From Chlorobium sp. (GTDB lineage: Bacteria; Bacteroidota; Chlorobiia; Chlorobiales; Chlorobiaceae): DNA of 64,000 nucleotides. The stretch spans positions 66,133-130,132 of the forward strand of contig JANQHB010000069.1 in NCBI GenBank assembly GCA_028277225.1, read 5' to 3'. The notes below the pieces were generated by a model. That model saw only the letters and a program-made list of their open reading frames with translations, was not told where the DNA came from and did no database searches. How positions within the stretch are numbered: position 1 is the first letter of the stretch; every line of letters starts with the position of its first letter. Both the position numbers and the translations under genes were made by a program. This document shows positions 37,036 through 46,053 of this stretch, piece by piece.

Positions 37036-38238
37036 TCATGATTGACCAGCGTTTTCAATCACGTCAACCCCTATCGAATCCATAAACTCAACAACATCAC
37101 GTAACTCCTTCTCCTTGTAGGCATATTTCTGACTGATTTCAAAAGGCGGATAACGCATTTTCATGAAATATTTTATCAAATACCTGTAGAGAAACGAGGT
37201 ACTGTTCAGACCAACATACATCCGCTCCAGAACGGCTCCTGATGAAATTTTCGGGTGATAGGCCGTTTGCCCAAGCAGGAGCAGCTTCTTATTCCTGCTT
37301 TCTGCAATCTCGATGCTTTTCAGGATGTATGCATTATACAGCAACGCGCAATCAGTATACTCATAATCCAGACCGATATATTTTGTGATCAGCGTATCGT
37401 TTGAATCCAGGAACAGGACCATACAGCGAAGAACACCATCTTTATCGAAGATTTGAAGAAAAAAACAGTTTTCCCCGAGCTTTGCTTTTATGGCATGAAA
37501 AAACTCCTCTTTCAACGGAATGAATTTATAGTCGCTCTTCTGATAAACAGTATCATACAGTGCATAAAAATCGCCTGAAAGATCCCTGTCAAATTCCAGC
37601 CTGAAATCCAGCTTTTCATCGACAATTGACCGTTGTATCCCTTTGATCCTGTTCCTCTGCTTACTCTTCAATTTACTCAATGAAAAAAAGGACCCGCTTA
37701 TGAGAGGGAAATAAGCGTTTGGCGGCGATTCGAAGAACTGATACTCCATGAATGACTTTTGCATATAATCAAGCCGTGAGCGGGTCACGTCTTTCAGCAA
37801 AAGAATTTTACAGCGCAATGCTTTTGACTTTGCAACGACCTCCTCTTTAATCCGGGAAATAATCCAGGCTTTCTGGCATTCGGGTAAATTTCTTCTTATC
37901 CCGATATAGTCTTTATTGTTGGTCAGGGGAATTCCCAGGCAAAAGATTCTCGTGGACAGAAAACGGGAATACAATTTTCTTATCCAGTCCAGGCTTTTGT
38001 TGATCCAGACAAAATCTGTCTCAAGCAGCGATATGGAGTAGGTAAACGAAGGGATGATCGCAAGCACTTCATCGTCTTCTGATACGCAAAGATAGTGATG
38101 CCTTACATCCTTGAGTCTTGCTTCCTCGATTGCTTTATGAAACTCATAACTGTTGTAGATATCTTCATCGCCATAGATATTCACCCAATCATCTTTTTCT
38201 ATCAGGCCAATTGAATTTTTCCATTCAATCGTAAGCAT
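37036..38238 (-). CDS. GNAT/FemAB-like acyltransferase
   Basis: A 400-residue protein with the two-part layout of FemAB-like and BioF2-like acetyltransferases. The N-terminal half contains YNSYEFHKAIEEA and a hydrophobic-aromatic core. The C-terminal half has KSKQRNRIKGIQRSI, FYALYDTVYQKSDYKF and GENCFFLQIFDKDGVLRCMV, like the second GNAT fold. The probable role is acyl or aminoacyl transfer. Base composition is AT-richer than its neighbours, which suggests transfer. It ends 30 bases before the DUF1801 gene. Confidence 0.6.
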   Translation of the reverse strand: MLTIEWKNSIGLIEKDDWVNIYGDEDIYNSYEFHKAIEEARLKDVRHHYLCVSEDDEVLAIIPSFTYSISLLETDFVWINKSLDWIRKLYSRFLSTRIFCLGIPLTNNKDYIGIRRNLPECQKAWIISRIKEEVVAKSKALRCKILLLKDVTRSRLDYMQKSFMEYQFFESPPNAYFPLISGSFFSLSKLKSKQRNRIKGIQRSIVDEKLDFRLEFDRDLSGDFYALYDTVYQKSDYKFIPLKEEFFHAIKAKLGENCFFLQIFDKDGVLRCMVLFLDSNDTLITKYIGLDYEYTDCALLYNAYILKSIEIAESRNKKLLLLGQTAYHPKISSGAVLERMYVGLNSTSFLYRYLIKYFMKMRYPPFEISQKYAYKEKELRDVVEFMDSIGVDVIENAGQS

Positions 38239-38367
38239 AGCTGATTGCTTTTTTATCGTTGCAGCACAAACAGTCCTTCCGAAACCATACTCCTGAATAA
38301 GGCATAAAAAATCGTTCCGTATGCGAAGCTACAGCACTGAAACGGTTATCACAAAACCAGCCGCCTC

Positions 38368-39108
38368 TCAGTGTTCGTGAAACACGGTATGCCTGTGCAT
38401 GCTCGATGTCCGGCATATCCGCGGAAGATTCCGGACTGCAACAGCGAGTTTGTCATAAGGAAAGACAACCATCAGTTCATCGGGCGCAAGGTCAAGACCG
38501 GTATTGCCGCCGGTATCGCCAAGCGTGAAGGTCGGTTTTCCGGTTTTGAGTACGTAACTCGAAACCATCTCGCAGGTCGAGCCCCCCGCGATCCCCTGGA
38601 CCAGTTCGCCGCTATCGAAACCGTAAGCCCTGAGAATATGCTGGCCCTGATAAGGTTTGCAGACAATCAGCACAACATCCGGACGCAGCTCATCATCATT
38701 CATCGCTTCAAGAGGCCCGACGATCTCTGCTTTGAACTCTCCGTCTTCAAAAGGCAGGGTCGATGACAGGGCACAGCGAAGAGCGTCCATGTTTCCGAAA
38801 AGTTTTCCGTCACCGATCATGAATTTCTCGGCCGCTTCGAGCGGCATTGGACTTCCGAAACCCGCAGAGATGGCTCCGCCGCCGCAGATCTGCTGCTCTT
38901 TGGTTGTGTAAAAAGGCCCCGCACCCCTGAGGCAGTCACCCCACATGGCGCAGAGAAACGATCTCGGCCCGGCCTCTTCTGAAGATGCCCCGAACTTCCT
39001 GACGCCTTCCGGGACATCACTTTCCGAGGCGATGAATTTGACTGCAATCGGATGATAGGAAAGGCCTTCACTCTCGACTAATCTTTGCGACAATTCTTCA
39101 GGTTTCAC
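38368..39108 (-). CDS. DUF169 family protein
   Basis: A 246-residue protein of the DUF169 (COG2043) type, recognised from YHPIAVKFI near the N-terminus, FLCAMWGDCLRGAGPFYTT, QICGGGAISAGF and VVLIVCKPYQGQHILRAYG. Several conserved Cys residues suggest metal or cofactor binding. The biochemical role is not established. It is on the same strand as the SdpI-like and radical SAM genes but separated from them by about 115 bases. Confidence 0.8.
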   Translation of the reverse strand: MKPEELSQRLVESEGLSYHPIAVKFIASESDVPEGVRKFGASSEEAGPRSFLCAMWGDCLRGAGPFYTTKEQQICGGGAISAGFGSPMPLEAAEKFMIGDGKLFGNMDALRCALSSTLPFEDGEFKAEIVGPLEAMNDDELRPDVVLIVCKPYQGQHILRAYGFDSGELVQGIAGGSTCEMVSSYVLKTGKPTFTLGDTGGNTGLDLAPDELMVVFPYDKLAVAVRNLPRICRTSSMHRHTVFHEH

Positions 39109-39224
39109 GGCAGAGTATTGATTAAGAAGTTTTTAGCCGGATAGTCAGATGACCCGTTTGCTTGATTGCTGTTTTGTCTACAAACTTTGTGCTCATCCTG
39201 TTTGTTCGATGGGCTCACCTGTGC

Positions 39225-39572
39225 CTATAACCGCTTTGCATAGATCATGATTTTTGTCACTGCAACGGCAAGACTCACGCTTATGGGCGCCACAACCAGA
39301 AGAAGAGACATCACGTCCGCACTCTCTTCTGTAAAAGGTATGAAGAAGCATAAAACCCCGGCAAGAAGGATAGGAACCGACCATAGCACCATCTGTTTTC
39401 CGCCATAGACATTCAGGGCAAACCAGTTTTCCTCCGACTCGAATGATTTCCTGATACGAACCCCGTACAGTCTGTTCATCTTCACCTTTCGCAGTATCAG
39501 CGGTATGCTGAACGCTATGATCAAAAGCGCAGTGCCGATATTGCTCAACCCGAGTATGATATTGGGCGCCAT
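39225..39572 (-). CDS. SdpI-like membrane protein
   Basis: A 115-residue protein with three hydrophobic segments (~12-28, 62-78, 87-109) and the SdpI-family loop NRLYGVRIRKSFESEENWFALNVYGGK. SdpI of Bacillus gives immunity to the SdpC toxin, but most family members have no known role. It ends the radical SAM gene cluster, with 18 bases between the two genes. Confidence 0.75.
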   Translation of the reverse strand: MAPNIILGLSNIGTALLIIAFSIPLILRKVKMNRLYGVRIRKSFESEENWFALNVYGGKQMVLWSVPILLAGVLCFFIPFTEESADVMSLLLVVAPISVSLAVAVTKIMIYAKRL

Positions 39573-39590
39573 ATTCTCAACCGGTTTCTA

Positions 39591-40589
39591 TCAGCTTCTG
39601 TTGTAATACCGTGAAGGACCGCTCCAGACATCCCAGTCGCTTTCCTGATACAGTGTCCTGCAGTGGCCTGCTGTTCCTCCCCTTCCTTCTTCGGTCTTTT
39701 CCTCTACATCCCTCGGATTGGCTCCGACTTCCGCCCAGAAGAGATTGGCACCGGCGATCGCACCGAGCGTACACGGCTCGTGCGTGCAGTTACCCATCAC
39801 CGTCCGGGACATTCCCAGCCTCGTAACGGCTACGATCTGGGCCATCCGCAGTTCACTGATAACACCGCGACTGGCCATTTCTGTTCCGGGTATGGGAATA
39901 CGTCTGGCAGCACCGCTGAATGCAGGATTGAAGGATGCCGTAAACTCGATCATCTCCGCCAGTTCCTCGTTGGTGTGCTCCGGACCCACAGGCTCAACGC
40001 ACGTCCCGACCTCGAGACCGGCTTCCAGAAAGTTGCGGATACTCTGTTTCCTCTTTTCAACCGAAAGCGTGCTGTCCGTCCCCTCCCGCAGCCGCAGGGC
40101 ATGATAGACGCCAGCATAACCCGTGTCCTTGAGCCTCGTTGCATGCGCCGGCGACTGGTCGCCCACATTGGCAACCAGGGTCGTTTCCGGCTTCAGGTTC
40201 TTTCGAATCTCTTCAGACACCTCGATAAACCGCTCAAACGGATACCCGGCTGTCGACATGACAAAAACCGCATTCGCGCCATCATCCTCGAACTGCCGGG
40301 CATAAAAAACAGCCTCTTCGACAGACAGCTCCGTCGCTTCATGAAAAACATCGTTCACCATAGCAAACGAGCAGAACAGGCAGTCACAGGTACAAGGTGC
40401 AAGGTTGAGTGCAAACTGGGCATGAACCTCCGCCTTTCCCCCGGAAAGCTCTTTAGAAATCCGGGCGGCTTCAGCCATGACCATGTATGTCTCGATAGAA
40501 TCCGGCGGCATACCGAGCAGATAAACAAGCTCATCTCTGGACAGCACCTCACCGGACCGTATCTTCTTGAGAATTTCCTCAACGCGCAT
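39591..40589 (-). CDS. BioB-like radical SAM protein
   Basis: A 332-residue protein with a C-x3-C-x2-C iron-sulfur motif (APCTCDCLFCSFA, residues ~65-77), a TIM-barrel pattern and a BioB/HydE/HmdB-like body: CVEPVGPEHTNEEL, RRIPIPGTEMAS and VMGNCTHEPCTLGAIAGANLFWAEVGANPRD. The start MRVEEILKKIRSGEVLSRDE resembles the helical cap of biotin synthase relatives. The substrate is unknown. One green-sulfur-bacterial radical SAM enzyme (BciD) oxidises the C-7 methyl of bacteriochlorophyllide; nothing in this context supports or excludes that. Confidence 0.75.
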   Translation of the reverse strand: MRVEEILKKIRSGEVLSRDELVYLLGMPPDSIETYMVMAEAARISKELSGGKAEVHAQFALNLAPCTCDCLFCSFAMVNDVFHEATELSVEEAVFYARQFEDDGANAVFVMSTAGYPFERFIEVSEEIRKNLKPETTLVANVGDQSPAHATRLKDTGYAGVYHALRLREGTDSTLSVEKRKQSIRNFLEAGLEVGTCVEPVGPEHTNEELAEMIEFTASFNPAFSGAARRIPIPGTEMASRGVISELRMAQIVAVTRLGMSRTVMGNCTHEPCTLGAIAGANLFWAEVGANPRDVEEKTEEGRGGTAGHCRTLYQESDWDVWSGPSRYYNRS

Positions 40590-40647
40590 TTTCTCTTATG
40601 GCTTACAGGATGTATTGAAAAACTGAACGATACCGCATACTCATCCA

Positions 40648-40980
40648 CTATTCCAAAATACGTAATACCCGCATCTTACAAATAACAATCCAGCTTACAA
40701 CCATCATCTCCTCCGCCCCTTTCTGAAGCCGGTACCTCGCCTTGTGAAACGAAACATCCAGCCCGTTATCCGTCAGTTCCGACACGACCGGATCGATATA
40801 CTCCGAACGTTTACCGTCAAACGTCACCAGAGGATAACCCCGTGCCTCTTTAGCCACACAGCACGATTCTTTCATCGAAAGAATATGCTGATCGCGGCTT
40901 ACATGGTCGCTGTAGAGAAAAGGGTAATGCAAGCATAAGGCGAGATCGAAGGTGTTGTCTTTGAAGGAAAGCCCCGGTAA
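40648..40980 (-). pseudogene. Class I methyltransferase C-terminal remnant
   Basis: The minus-strand frame from 40980 reads LPGLSFKDNTFDLALC, then YPFLYSDHVSRDQHILSM, YPLVTFDGKRSEYI and SFHKARYRLQKGAEEM. This is the C-terminal half of a SAM-dependent methyltransferase: motif IV FDLALC, then the beta-sheet end. Upstream the frame is closed by TGA and TAG and no motif I is found, so the 5' half is lost. The last ~125 bases are repeated at 42691-42815. Confidence 0.55.
40705..40829. repeat. 125-bp direct repeat, copy 1
   Basis: This stretch matches 42691-42815 at roughly 88% with no gap, same orientation. Both copies encode the end of a methyltransferase. The pair brackets the GNAT-thioesterase-GNAT block. 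Confidence 0.75.
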
Positions 40981-41061
40981 CGAGATGCTTCTCTATCAAC
41001 CCCATATCCGCTAAAATACCGACATCCATCCAGGGATGCTCATAAAGCGAATTGAATAACT

Positions 41062-41547
41062 CTAACCCTTTGCCAAATATCTGTATTTGACAAAACCATA
41101 CCCGAGGTCCTGATCAGGCTCTGAACGTTCATGCGCAATAAAACCGTTGCTCTCATAGAAACGGTGGTTTCGATGAGCATAATCCGGGGTCTCAAGTGAC
41201 CAATGTGAACTTTCCGGGTAGAGCCCCATCACTTCACGTAAAAGTCTGCTGCCGATTCCCTTTCCCATATAATCCTTGTGCAGAAAAATCCCGAAGAGCT
41301 CATAATAATCCACATGACCTTTCACGATACAGCCGCCGACAATGTTTCCGTTAAGAACACATTTAAAATAATCGTGCATTCTCATCCACTCCTTGTGGGT
41401 TTCAATACTATCGTGACCCGGCGGGCCCTCCAGCCTGACGTTTGACGGCTTGAACTTCCTATCATCCTCAAATGCCGATATGGCAACCGCATGCAGCAGC
41501 CGGGCATCCGATTCCTTCGCTTTTTCAATCACCATCATGTGTTGCAC
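41062..41547 (-). CDS. GNAT-family N-acetyltransferase
   Basis: About 161 residues with the GNAT acetyl-CoA motif LHKDYMGKGIGSRLLREVM and the C-terminal RNHRFYESNGF. The frame can start at a GTG at 41547, overlapping the thioesterase stop, or at the ATG at 41538. Substrate unknown. It is translationally linked to the thioesterase gene. Confidence 0.8.
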   Translation of the reverse strand: MQHMMVIEKAKESDARLLHAVAISAFEDDRKFKPSNVRLEGPPGHDSIETHKEWMRMHDYFKCVLNGNIVGGCIVKGHVDYYELFGIFLHKDYMGKGIGSRLLREVMGLYPESSHWSLETPDYAHRNHRFYESNGFIAHERSEPDQDLGYGFVKYRYLAKG

Positions 41548-41972
41548 TACCCGTTATCCATCTTTTTTTCGGCGACTTTCCTATCGAACTTCTCCCGGTT
41601 GATAACAAAACGCTCATGGCGTCCTTTTGAAATCAGACCGGCACTGTCATGAGCCTCTACAGCAAAAACAAGTTTTCGGCCATCAACCTCGATCAGCTTG
41701 ACTGTTCCCGTAACCTCGAGACCGGGCGGCGTTGCTGCTTCATGACTGATATCGATATGCGTTCCAACAGTTTGCTCTTTCGGCCAGTCGAGATGGGGAT
41801 TTACTGCCTTGATGCAGGTCCACTCCAAAAAACCAACCAGATAGCCTGTGGCAAAAACTTCCGGCATCGACACGAATTCTTCCGATTCGGGATAAAGGGA
41901 CGGAACCGTTTTCGTCTTCGGCACGATGAATTTGTGTTCGAAAACAATACCGGGCTGTAACGTATCCTTCAT
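41547..41972 (-). CDS. Hotdog-fold thioesterase, FlK-like
   Basis: A 141-residue protein resembling fluoroacetyl-CoA thioesterase-type hotdog proteins: VFATGYLVGFLEWTCIKA with the Thr/Glu region, then TVGTHIDISHEAATPPGLEV with the catalytic-type His. The start is firm because a GGAGG precedes the ATG at 41972. It probably hydrolyses a short acyl-CoA; fluoroacetate specificity is not implied. It overlaps the downstream GNAT gene. Confidence 0.75.
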   Translation of the reverse strand: MKDTLQPGIVFEHKFIVPKTKTVPSLYPESEEFVSMPEVFATGYLVGFLEWTCIKAVNPHLDWPKEQTVGTHIDISHEAATPPGLEVTGTVKLIEVDGRKLVFAVEAHDSAGLISKGRHERFVINREKFDRKVAEKKMDNG

Positions 41973-42037
41973 AAAAACCTCCTTTTGTGGCTTCAGGCAA
42001 AACCCGAAGGCATTGAAAACATGACGGCCATGTGTTT

Positions 42038-42439
42038 TTACCGGATTATCTGATACATTCCGGGAGCCTTGGGGTGACGTTCCCTGAAACCGAACGATTC
42101 ATAATACTTCCCGAGACCTTCCGCCGCCATGAGCCCGATAAAAGCGCCGGAACGGGCTTTCTTTTTGACAAATGACATCAACTCGGTCATCAGCAATTTA
42201 CCGCAACCCCGGTGCTGATAGTCTGGATGAACGATCAGGTCCTGGATGTAGAAATACAATCCGCCGTCCCCAACAACACGGCCGCACCCGATGACAGCGT
42301 CGCCATCCAGGGCAACAACCGAAAACAGGGAATGACGCAACGCCTCCGAGGCGGCCTGTTCGTCGGCGCCATCCCAACCTACAACACTTCTGAGTTTGTT
42401 GTATTCCGACAGAGAGGGTAAGCGATACTCGATATTCAT
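42038..42439 (-). CDS. GNAT-family N-acetyltransferase
   Basis: A 133-residue GNAT protein with YIQDLIVHPDYQHRGCGKLLM as the acetyl-CoA binding motif and YYESFGFRERHPKAPGMYQ at the C-terminus. The start at 42439 is preceded by GGAG seven bases upstream, better than the two in-frame alternatives up to 42475. Substrate unknown. Confidence 0.85.
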   Translation of the reverse strand: MNIEYRLPSLSEYNKLRSVVGWDGADEQAASEALRHSLFSVVALDGDAVIGCGRVVGDGGLYFYIQDLIVHPDYQHRGCGKLLMTELMSFVKKKARSGAFIGLMAAEGLGKYYESFGFRERHPKAPGMYQIIR

Positions 42440-42675
42440 GATCTCCATCCAACCGATTGCAGAGAAACCCGGCACCTCACGGCATGTACCAAGGTATAAT
42501 ATCCTCCCCCGCCTTGATCAATTCATTATAAAATGACAAGGGGTCTTGCACAGTCCAAAAATCAAAACGTTTGACACCAAACTCTATCCCTTCTTAAGAC
42601 ACTCTAAAAAATATATTTAATAAACGTGATTCTTTTCCCCTTGGCATGCTGCACCTGTTTTTTACAAACCATTCG

Positions 42676-42816
42676 CTATTTCGCAATGAACATCTCCTCC
42701 ACCCCTTTCTGAAACCGGTACCTCGCCTTGTGAAACGAAACATCCCGCCCGTCGTCTATCAGTTCCGACACGACCGGATCGATATATTCCGAACGTTTGC
42801 CGTCAAGCGTCACCAA
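42676..42816 (-). pseudogene. Methyltransferase C-terminal fragment, second copy
   Basis: Reads LVTLDGKRSEYIDPVVSELI, then SFHKARYRFQKGVEEMFIAK and a stop at 42676. It is the same methyltransferase tail as at 40648-40980 but with an intact stop. The rest of the gene is missing, and the 3' end of an antitoxin gene is joined to its 5' edge at about 42817. Confidence 0.55.
42691..42815. repeat. 125-bp direct repeat, copy 2
   Basis: Ungapped match to 40705-40829 in the same orientation. See copy 1. Confidence 0.75.
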
Positions 42817-43030
42817 GGATATCCTTCCAAACCTTCTCTGCTGAAATCAGCGTTGTCTTCCCGGACTCGATATCATCGACTCTTTGCCGGATTTCCCTGC
42901 GCCATGAAGCATCGACAGCGTCCTGATCTTCAGCTTCCGTTTCCAGATTTTCAAGTATCCAGTGCGCAAGTTCGGCCCGATCTTTCAGCGGTAATCGAGA
43001 GACATCTTTTTTAATCGTACCTATACCCAT
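42803..43030 (-). CDS. Addiction-module component (TIGR02574-like antitoxin)
   Basis: A 75-residue protein with LPLKDRAELAHWILENLE, SWRREIRQRVDDIESGKTTLISAEKVW, the pattern of the TIGR02574/Unstable_antitox family, usually paired with a RelE-type toxin. No toxin gene follows. Its last codons (GDA, stop) come from the methyltransferase fragment, so the original 3' end and a downstream toxin were probably lost at this junction. It is likely an orphan. Confidence 0.7.
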   Translation of the reverse strand: MGIGTIKKDVSRLPLKDRAELAHWILENLETEAEDQDAVDASWRREIRQRVDDIESGKTTLISAEKVWKDILGDA

Positions 43031-43097
43031 ATCTATCCCATTACGTTAACATTTAACACCGCAAACAATGCGCTGTAAGATTATACAATCTAAATTA

Positions 43098-43529
43098 TCA
43101 CTTGCCCATAGGCTGCCAGACGAGATAACCGGTCGCGGTCTCGTCGCCGACACGAAGTCCTCCGGCGCTCAGGAGGAGGTTGCCGTCCTCGAACCGGCAC
43201 CGGCGTCGCTGGTCGGTCCCGACCCAGTTAGAGAACGAACAGATCTGCACCTCGTGAATCACTTCGTCACCCTCCATTCTGTAGGTCCCGGTATAGGAAA
43301 GGTGCATCATCGCCGCAGCAGCAAATTCGGCATTATCGCCGCCAAAGAGGTCAGCACCCGAAACCCGCTGGCGGTCAGCCGCCATGATATGAACGAACAT
43401 CTGTCCGTTTTCCAGATACCCGATAACCCCCATTGCGTCCCTGCCAAGAGGATAGTCCGTTCTCCCGGACTCAAACCGGTTCTCCCACGAAAGCAACCGG
43501 TACGTCCCGACAAGCATCCCTTTCTTCAT
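43098..43529 (-). CDS. Lipocalin-like domain protein
   Basis: A 143-residue protein matching the lipocalin-like (PF13924) pattern: LVGTYRLLSWENR, YPLGRDAMGVIGYLENGQMFVHIMA, FAAAAMMHLSYTGTYRMEGD and WVGTDQRRRCRFEDGNLLLS. Family members are small beta barrels of unknown ligand, sometimes linked to secondary metabolism. No signal peptide is visible, so it is cytoplasmic. It is a single gene. Confidence 0.75.
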   Translation of the reverse strand: MKKGMLVGTYRLLSWENRFESGRTDYPLGRDAMGVIGYLENGQMFVHIMAADRQRVSGADLFGGDNAEFAAAAMMHLSYTGTYRMEGDEVIHEVQICSFSNWVGTDQRRRCRFEDGNLLLSAGGLRVGDETATGYLVWQPMGK

Positions 43530-43654
43530 AGTTAGTTTGGAATCTACGGTGATATATCCATCCCTCTCCTTGCCGCACTTTGAATACTACCGCCCATTAC
43601 CTATTATTATATCAAGCGAGAACCGAACGAACGCACAGGTAACATTACCACACT

Positions 43655-43903
43655 ATGACCCGGAAAAAAAAAGCCACCATAGAAGAACTTGTCGCAAGAC
43701 TCGAAGAGATAACCGGTGAAATGGAAAACCCGGACACGGGAATCGATCAGTCGATCAAACTCTATCAGGAAGGACTCGCAATCGCCGATGAATGCAGAAA
43801 ACGGCTTCAGGATGCAAAACAGAAAATAGAGATCATCAGTCCCAACGCCCCCGATAGTGAATTCGAAAAAAAACAGGACTACGGATTGTTCAACAATCCC
43901 TGA
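43655..43903 (+). CDS. xseB: Exodeoxyribonuclease VII small subunit
   Basis: An 82-residue XseB with the family pattern TIEELVARLEEITGEMEN..., then LYQEGLAIADECRKRLQDAKQKIEII. It forms the helical partner of XseA in exonuclease VII. xseA is not in the window. It converges on gatB with an 11-base gap. Confidence 0.93.
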   Translation: MTRKKKATIEELVARLEEITGEMENPDTGIDQSIKLYQEGLAIADECRKRLQDAKQKIEIISPNAPDSEFEKKQDYGLFNNP

Positions 43904-43914
43904 AGAACCACACT

Positions 43915-45342
43915 CTAACCGTCGAGCTTCTGTTTAAGGATCTCGTTGACTATCGAAGGATTTGCCTTGCCTTTCATGGCCTTCATGCACTGTCCGACAA
44001 AAAAACCGAAAATCCTTGTCTTTCCGCTTCTGTACTGTTCAACCTGACCCGGATTATCGTCTATAACCTGCATGACGACCCGCTCAAGTTCAGCAGTGTC
44101 GGATACCTGTGCAAGCCCCTCATTGTCAACAATTGAGGCGGCATCATCACCGGTCTCAAGCATACGCTCGAAAACCTGTTTTGCAATCGTGTTGCTGATC
44201 GTACCTGCCTGTATCAATCCAATAAGCTCTCCCAGCTTTTGAGGCAGGACCGGAAAGGTCGCAACAGCCATATTTTTCTCCTTGAGCGTCCGCAAAACCT
44301 CACCCATCACCCAGTTTGACGCAGCCTTTGCATCGTCGCAGGAACGAAGAACCTCCTCAAAATAATCAGCGACTTCCTTTTCGGCAGTCAGCACACCGGC
44401 ATCGTAGACGGGAATACCGAACTCCTGAACGAAGCGATCGGCACGGGCCTCCGGAAACTCAGGCAGTTCAAGCTTCAGCCGCTCCAGCATATCATCACCG
44501 ATATGGACAGGGACAAGGTCAGGATCAGGAAAATAACGGTAGTCATGAGCGAACTCCTTGCCTCTCATCGATCGGGTTTCCTGCTTGTCGGCATCCCATA
44601 GACGGGTTTCCTGAACAATCGATCCTCCGCTTTCCAGAACGTCAATATGGCGCCGGGCCTCGAACTCGATTGCTTTTTCGACGCTTTTGAACGAGTTCAT
44701 GTTTTTGATTTCCGTCCGGGTACCATATTCTTCATCGCCGTATAAACGAACCGAAACATTCGCGTCACACCGAAGACTGCCTTCCTCCATATTGCCGTCA
44801 GAAATACCGAGATATTTGATGATCTGGCGCAGCTTCTGAAGATAGGCCGAAGCTTCAGAAGCAGACCGGATATCGGGATAGCTTACAATCTCGAGCAATG
44901 GCACACCGCATCGGTTCACGTCGATAAAGGTATCGTCCCCGATATCGTGAATTGATTTTCCGGCATCCTCTTCGACATGAATGCGAATAAGCCTTACATC
45001 CCTTTTTTCCTCTCCGCTATCGACATGGACGATGCCCTCGGAACATACCGGCTCTTCGTACTGTGAAATCTGGTAGCCCTTGGGAAGATCCGGGTAGAAG
45101 TAATTCTTCCTTGCAAGAATCGAAAGACGGGAAATCGTACAGTCGGTTGCAAGCCCGAGCTTGATGGCATCTTCAATGACACGGCGGTTCAGCACGGGAA
45201 GTGCTCCGGGAAGAGCCAGGCAAACAGGACACACATTGGTGTTTGCAGGTTTGCCGAACTCGGTAGAGCAACCGCAAAACGCCTTGCTGTTGGTATTCAA
45301 CTGACAATGGACTTCGAGTCCGACAACTAGTTCATATTCCAT
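43915..45342 (-). CDS. gatB: Aspartyl/glutamyl-tRNA amidotransferase subunit B
   Basis: A GatB of about 475 residues when started at the ATG at 45342; the frame extends eight codons to a TTG. It begins EYELVVGLEVHCQLNTNSK, with the zinc-type CGCSTEF and CPVCLALPGALPV and the C-terminal YqeY-like tail. The kinase-like body phosphorylates Glu- or Asp-tRNA before amidation in the GatCAB complex. gatA and gatC are not in the window. Confidence 0.95.
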   Translation of the reverse strand: MEYELVVGLEVHCQLNTNSKAFCGCSTEFGKPANTNVCPVCLALPGALPVLNRRVIEDAIKLGLATDCTISRLSILARKNYFYPDLPKGYQISQYEEPVCSEGIVHVDSGEEKRDVRLIRIHVEEDAGKSIHDIGDDTFIDVNRCGVPLLEIVSYPDIRSASEASAYLQKLRQIIKYLGISDGNMEEGSLRCDANVSVRLYGDEEYGTRTEIKNMNSFKSVEKAIEFEARRHIDVLESGGSIVQETRLWDADKQETRSMRGKEFAHDYRYFPDPDLVPVHIGDDMLERLKLELPEFPEARADRFVQEFGIPVYDAGVLTAEKEVADYFEEVLRSCDDAKAASNWVMGEVLRTLKEKNMAVATFPVLPQKLGELIGLIQAGTISNTIAKQVFERMLETGDDAASIVDNEGLAQVSDTAELERVVMQVIDDNPGQVEQYRSGKTRIFGFFVGQCMKAMKGKANPSIVNEILKQKLDG

Positions 45343-45402
45343 ATCCGGAACGTTTGATACGATCAAAAAAACTGCGGTACAACAACAAGACGAAAAGCCA
45401 GG

Positions 45403-45939
45403 CTAATTCGGCTTGTAGGAAAACTTCTGCCCCCCTATGGAAGCTTCTGCCATCAGACCGCTTTTAGGCAGTGCAAAAACAGCAACACCATCCGAATAAT
45501 CGCTGTTTGTTGCAGCTCCCGATGTTGCCACAATGGCACTCGCATGAGCATTGAGCTCATAGTTCCCTTTTTTGAAATCTTCGAGATCTGCCTGTGTACG
45601 GAAAAAAATGATCTCTGCAAATGACTGACCGCCAATCTGGGGCCCGACATTGATCTGGGTTATCGATGATCTGCCGATCAGATTACCCTGCTCATAGACA
45701 TATCCATTCCCGCGTGCCCCTCCCAGAAGAATGATACCTCCTTTATAGACATCAGGAAAAACGGCATACCCATAGGCTTCATCGAAAAAAACCTGCAGGC
45801 CCGGATCAGCTTTCTGAAAAAGCCGGATCGTCTGAAGGGCATGCTCTTCCTTGCGGGGATCCCATCCGGCAAACGCTGTTGTGATTCCCATAGCGAACAA
45901 AACCGCAAGGAGACTGAATACTTTCCATTTCATGTTCAT
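45403..45939 (-). CDS. SYLF/Ysc84 lipid-binding domain protein, exported
   Basis: A 178-residue protein with a signal peptide (~1-24, ending FAG). The body resembles the SYLF (Ysc84) domain: FDEAYGYAVFPDVYKGGIILLGGARGNGYVYEQGNLIG, QINVGPQIGGQSFAEIIFF and GVAVFALPKSGLMAEASIGG. SYLF domains bind phosphoinositides in eukaryotes; the bacterial role is unclear. It lies between half-length clpB and gatB on the same strand. Confidence 0.85.
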   Translation of the reverse strand: MNMKWKVFSLLAVLFAMGITTAFAGWDPRKEEHALQTIRLFQKADPGLQVFFDEAYGYAVFPDVYKGGIILLGGARGNGYVYEQGNLIGRSSITQINVGPQIGGQSFAEIIFFRTQADLEDFKKGNYELNAHASAIVATSGAATNSDYSDGVAVFALPKSGLMAEASIGGQKFSYKPN

Positions 45940-46053
45940 AGTGACGTTGGTTTTTGTTGCTGAAATAAAATGAAACCGCCTGTTACATACAATAGCTTAC
46001 TGGAAATACCGATCGCTCAATTCATGAAAACCTTCTTACACCTACCCTGATCC

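Noticed and set aside
38225..38416. 63-residue minus frame
   Set aside because: Overlaps the end of the DUF169 gene in another frame and shows no features.
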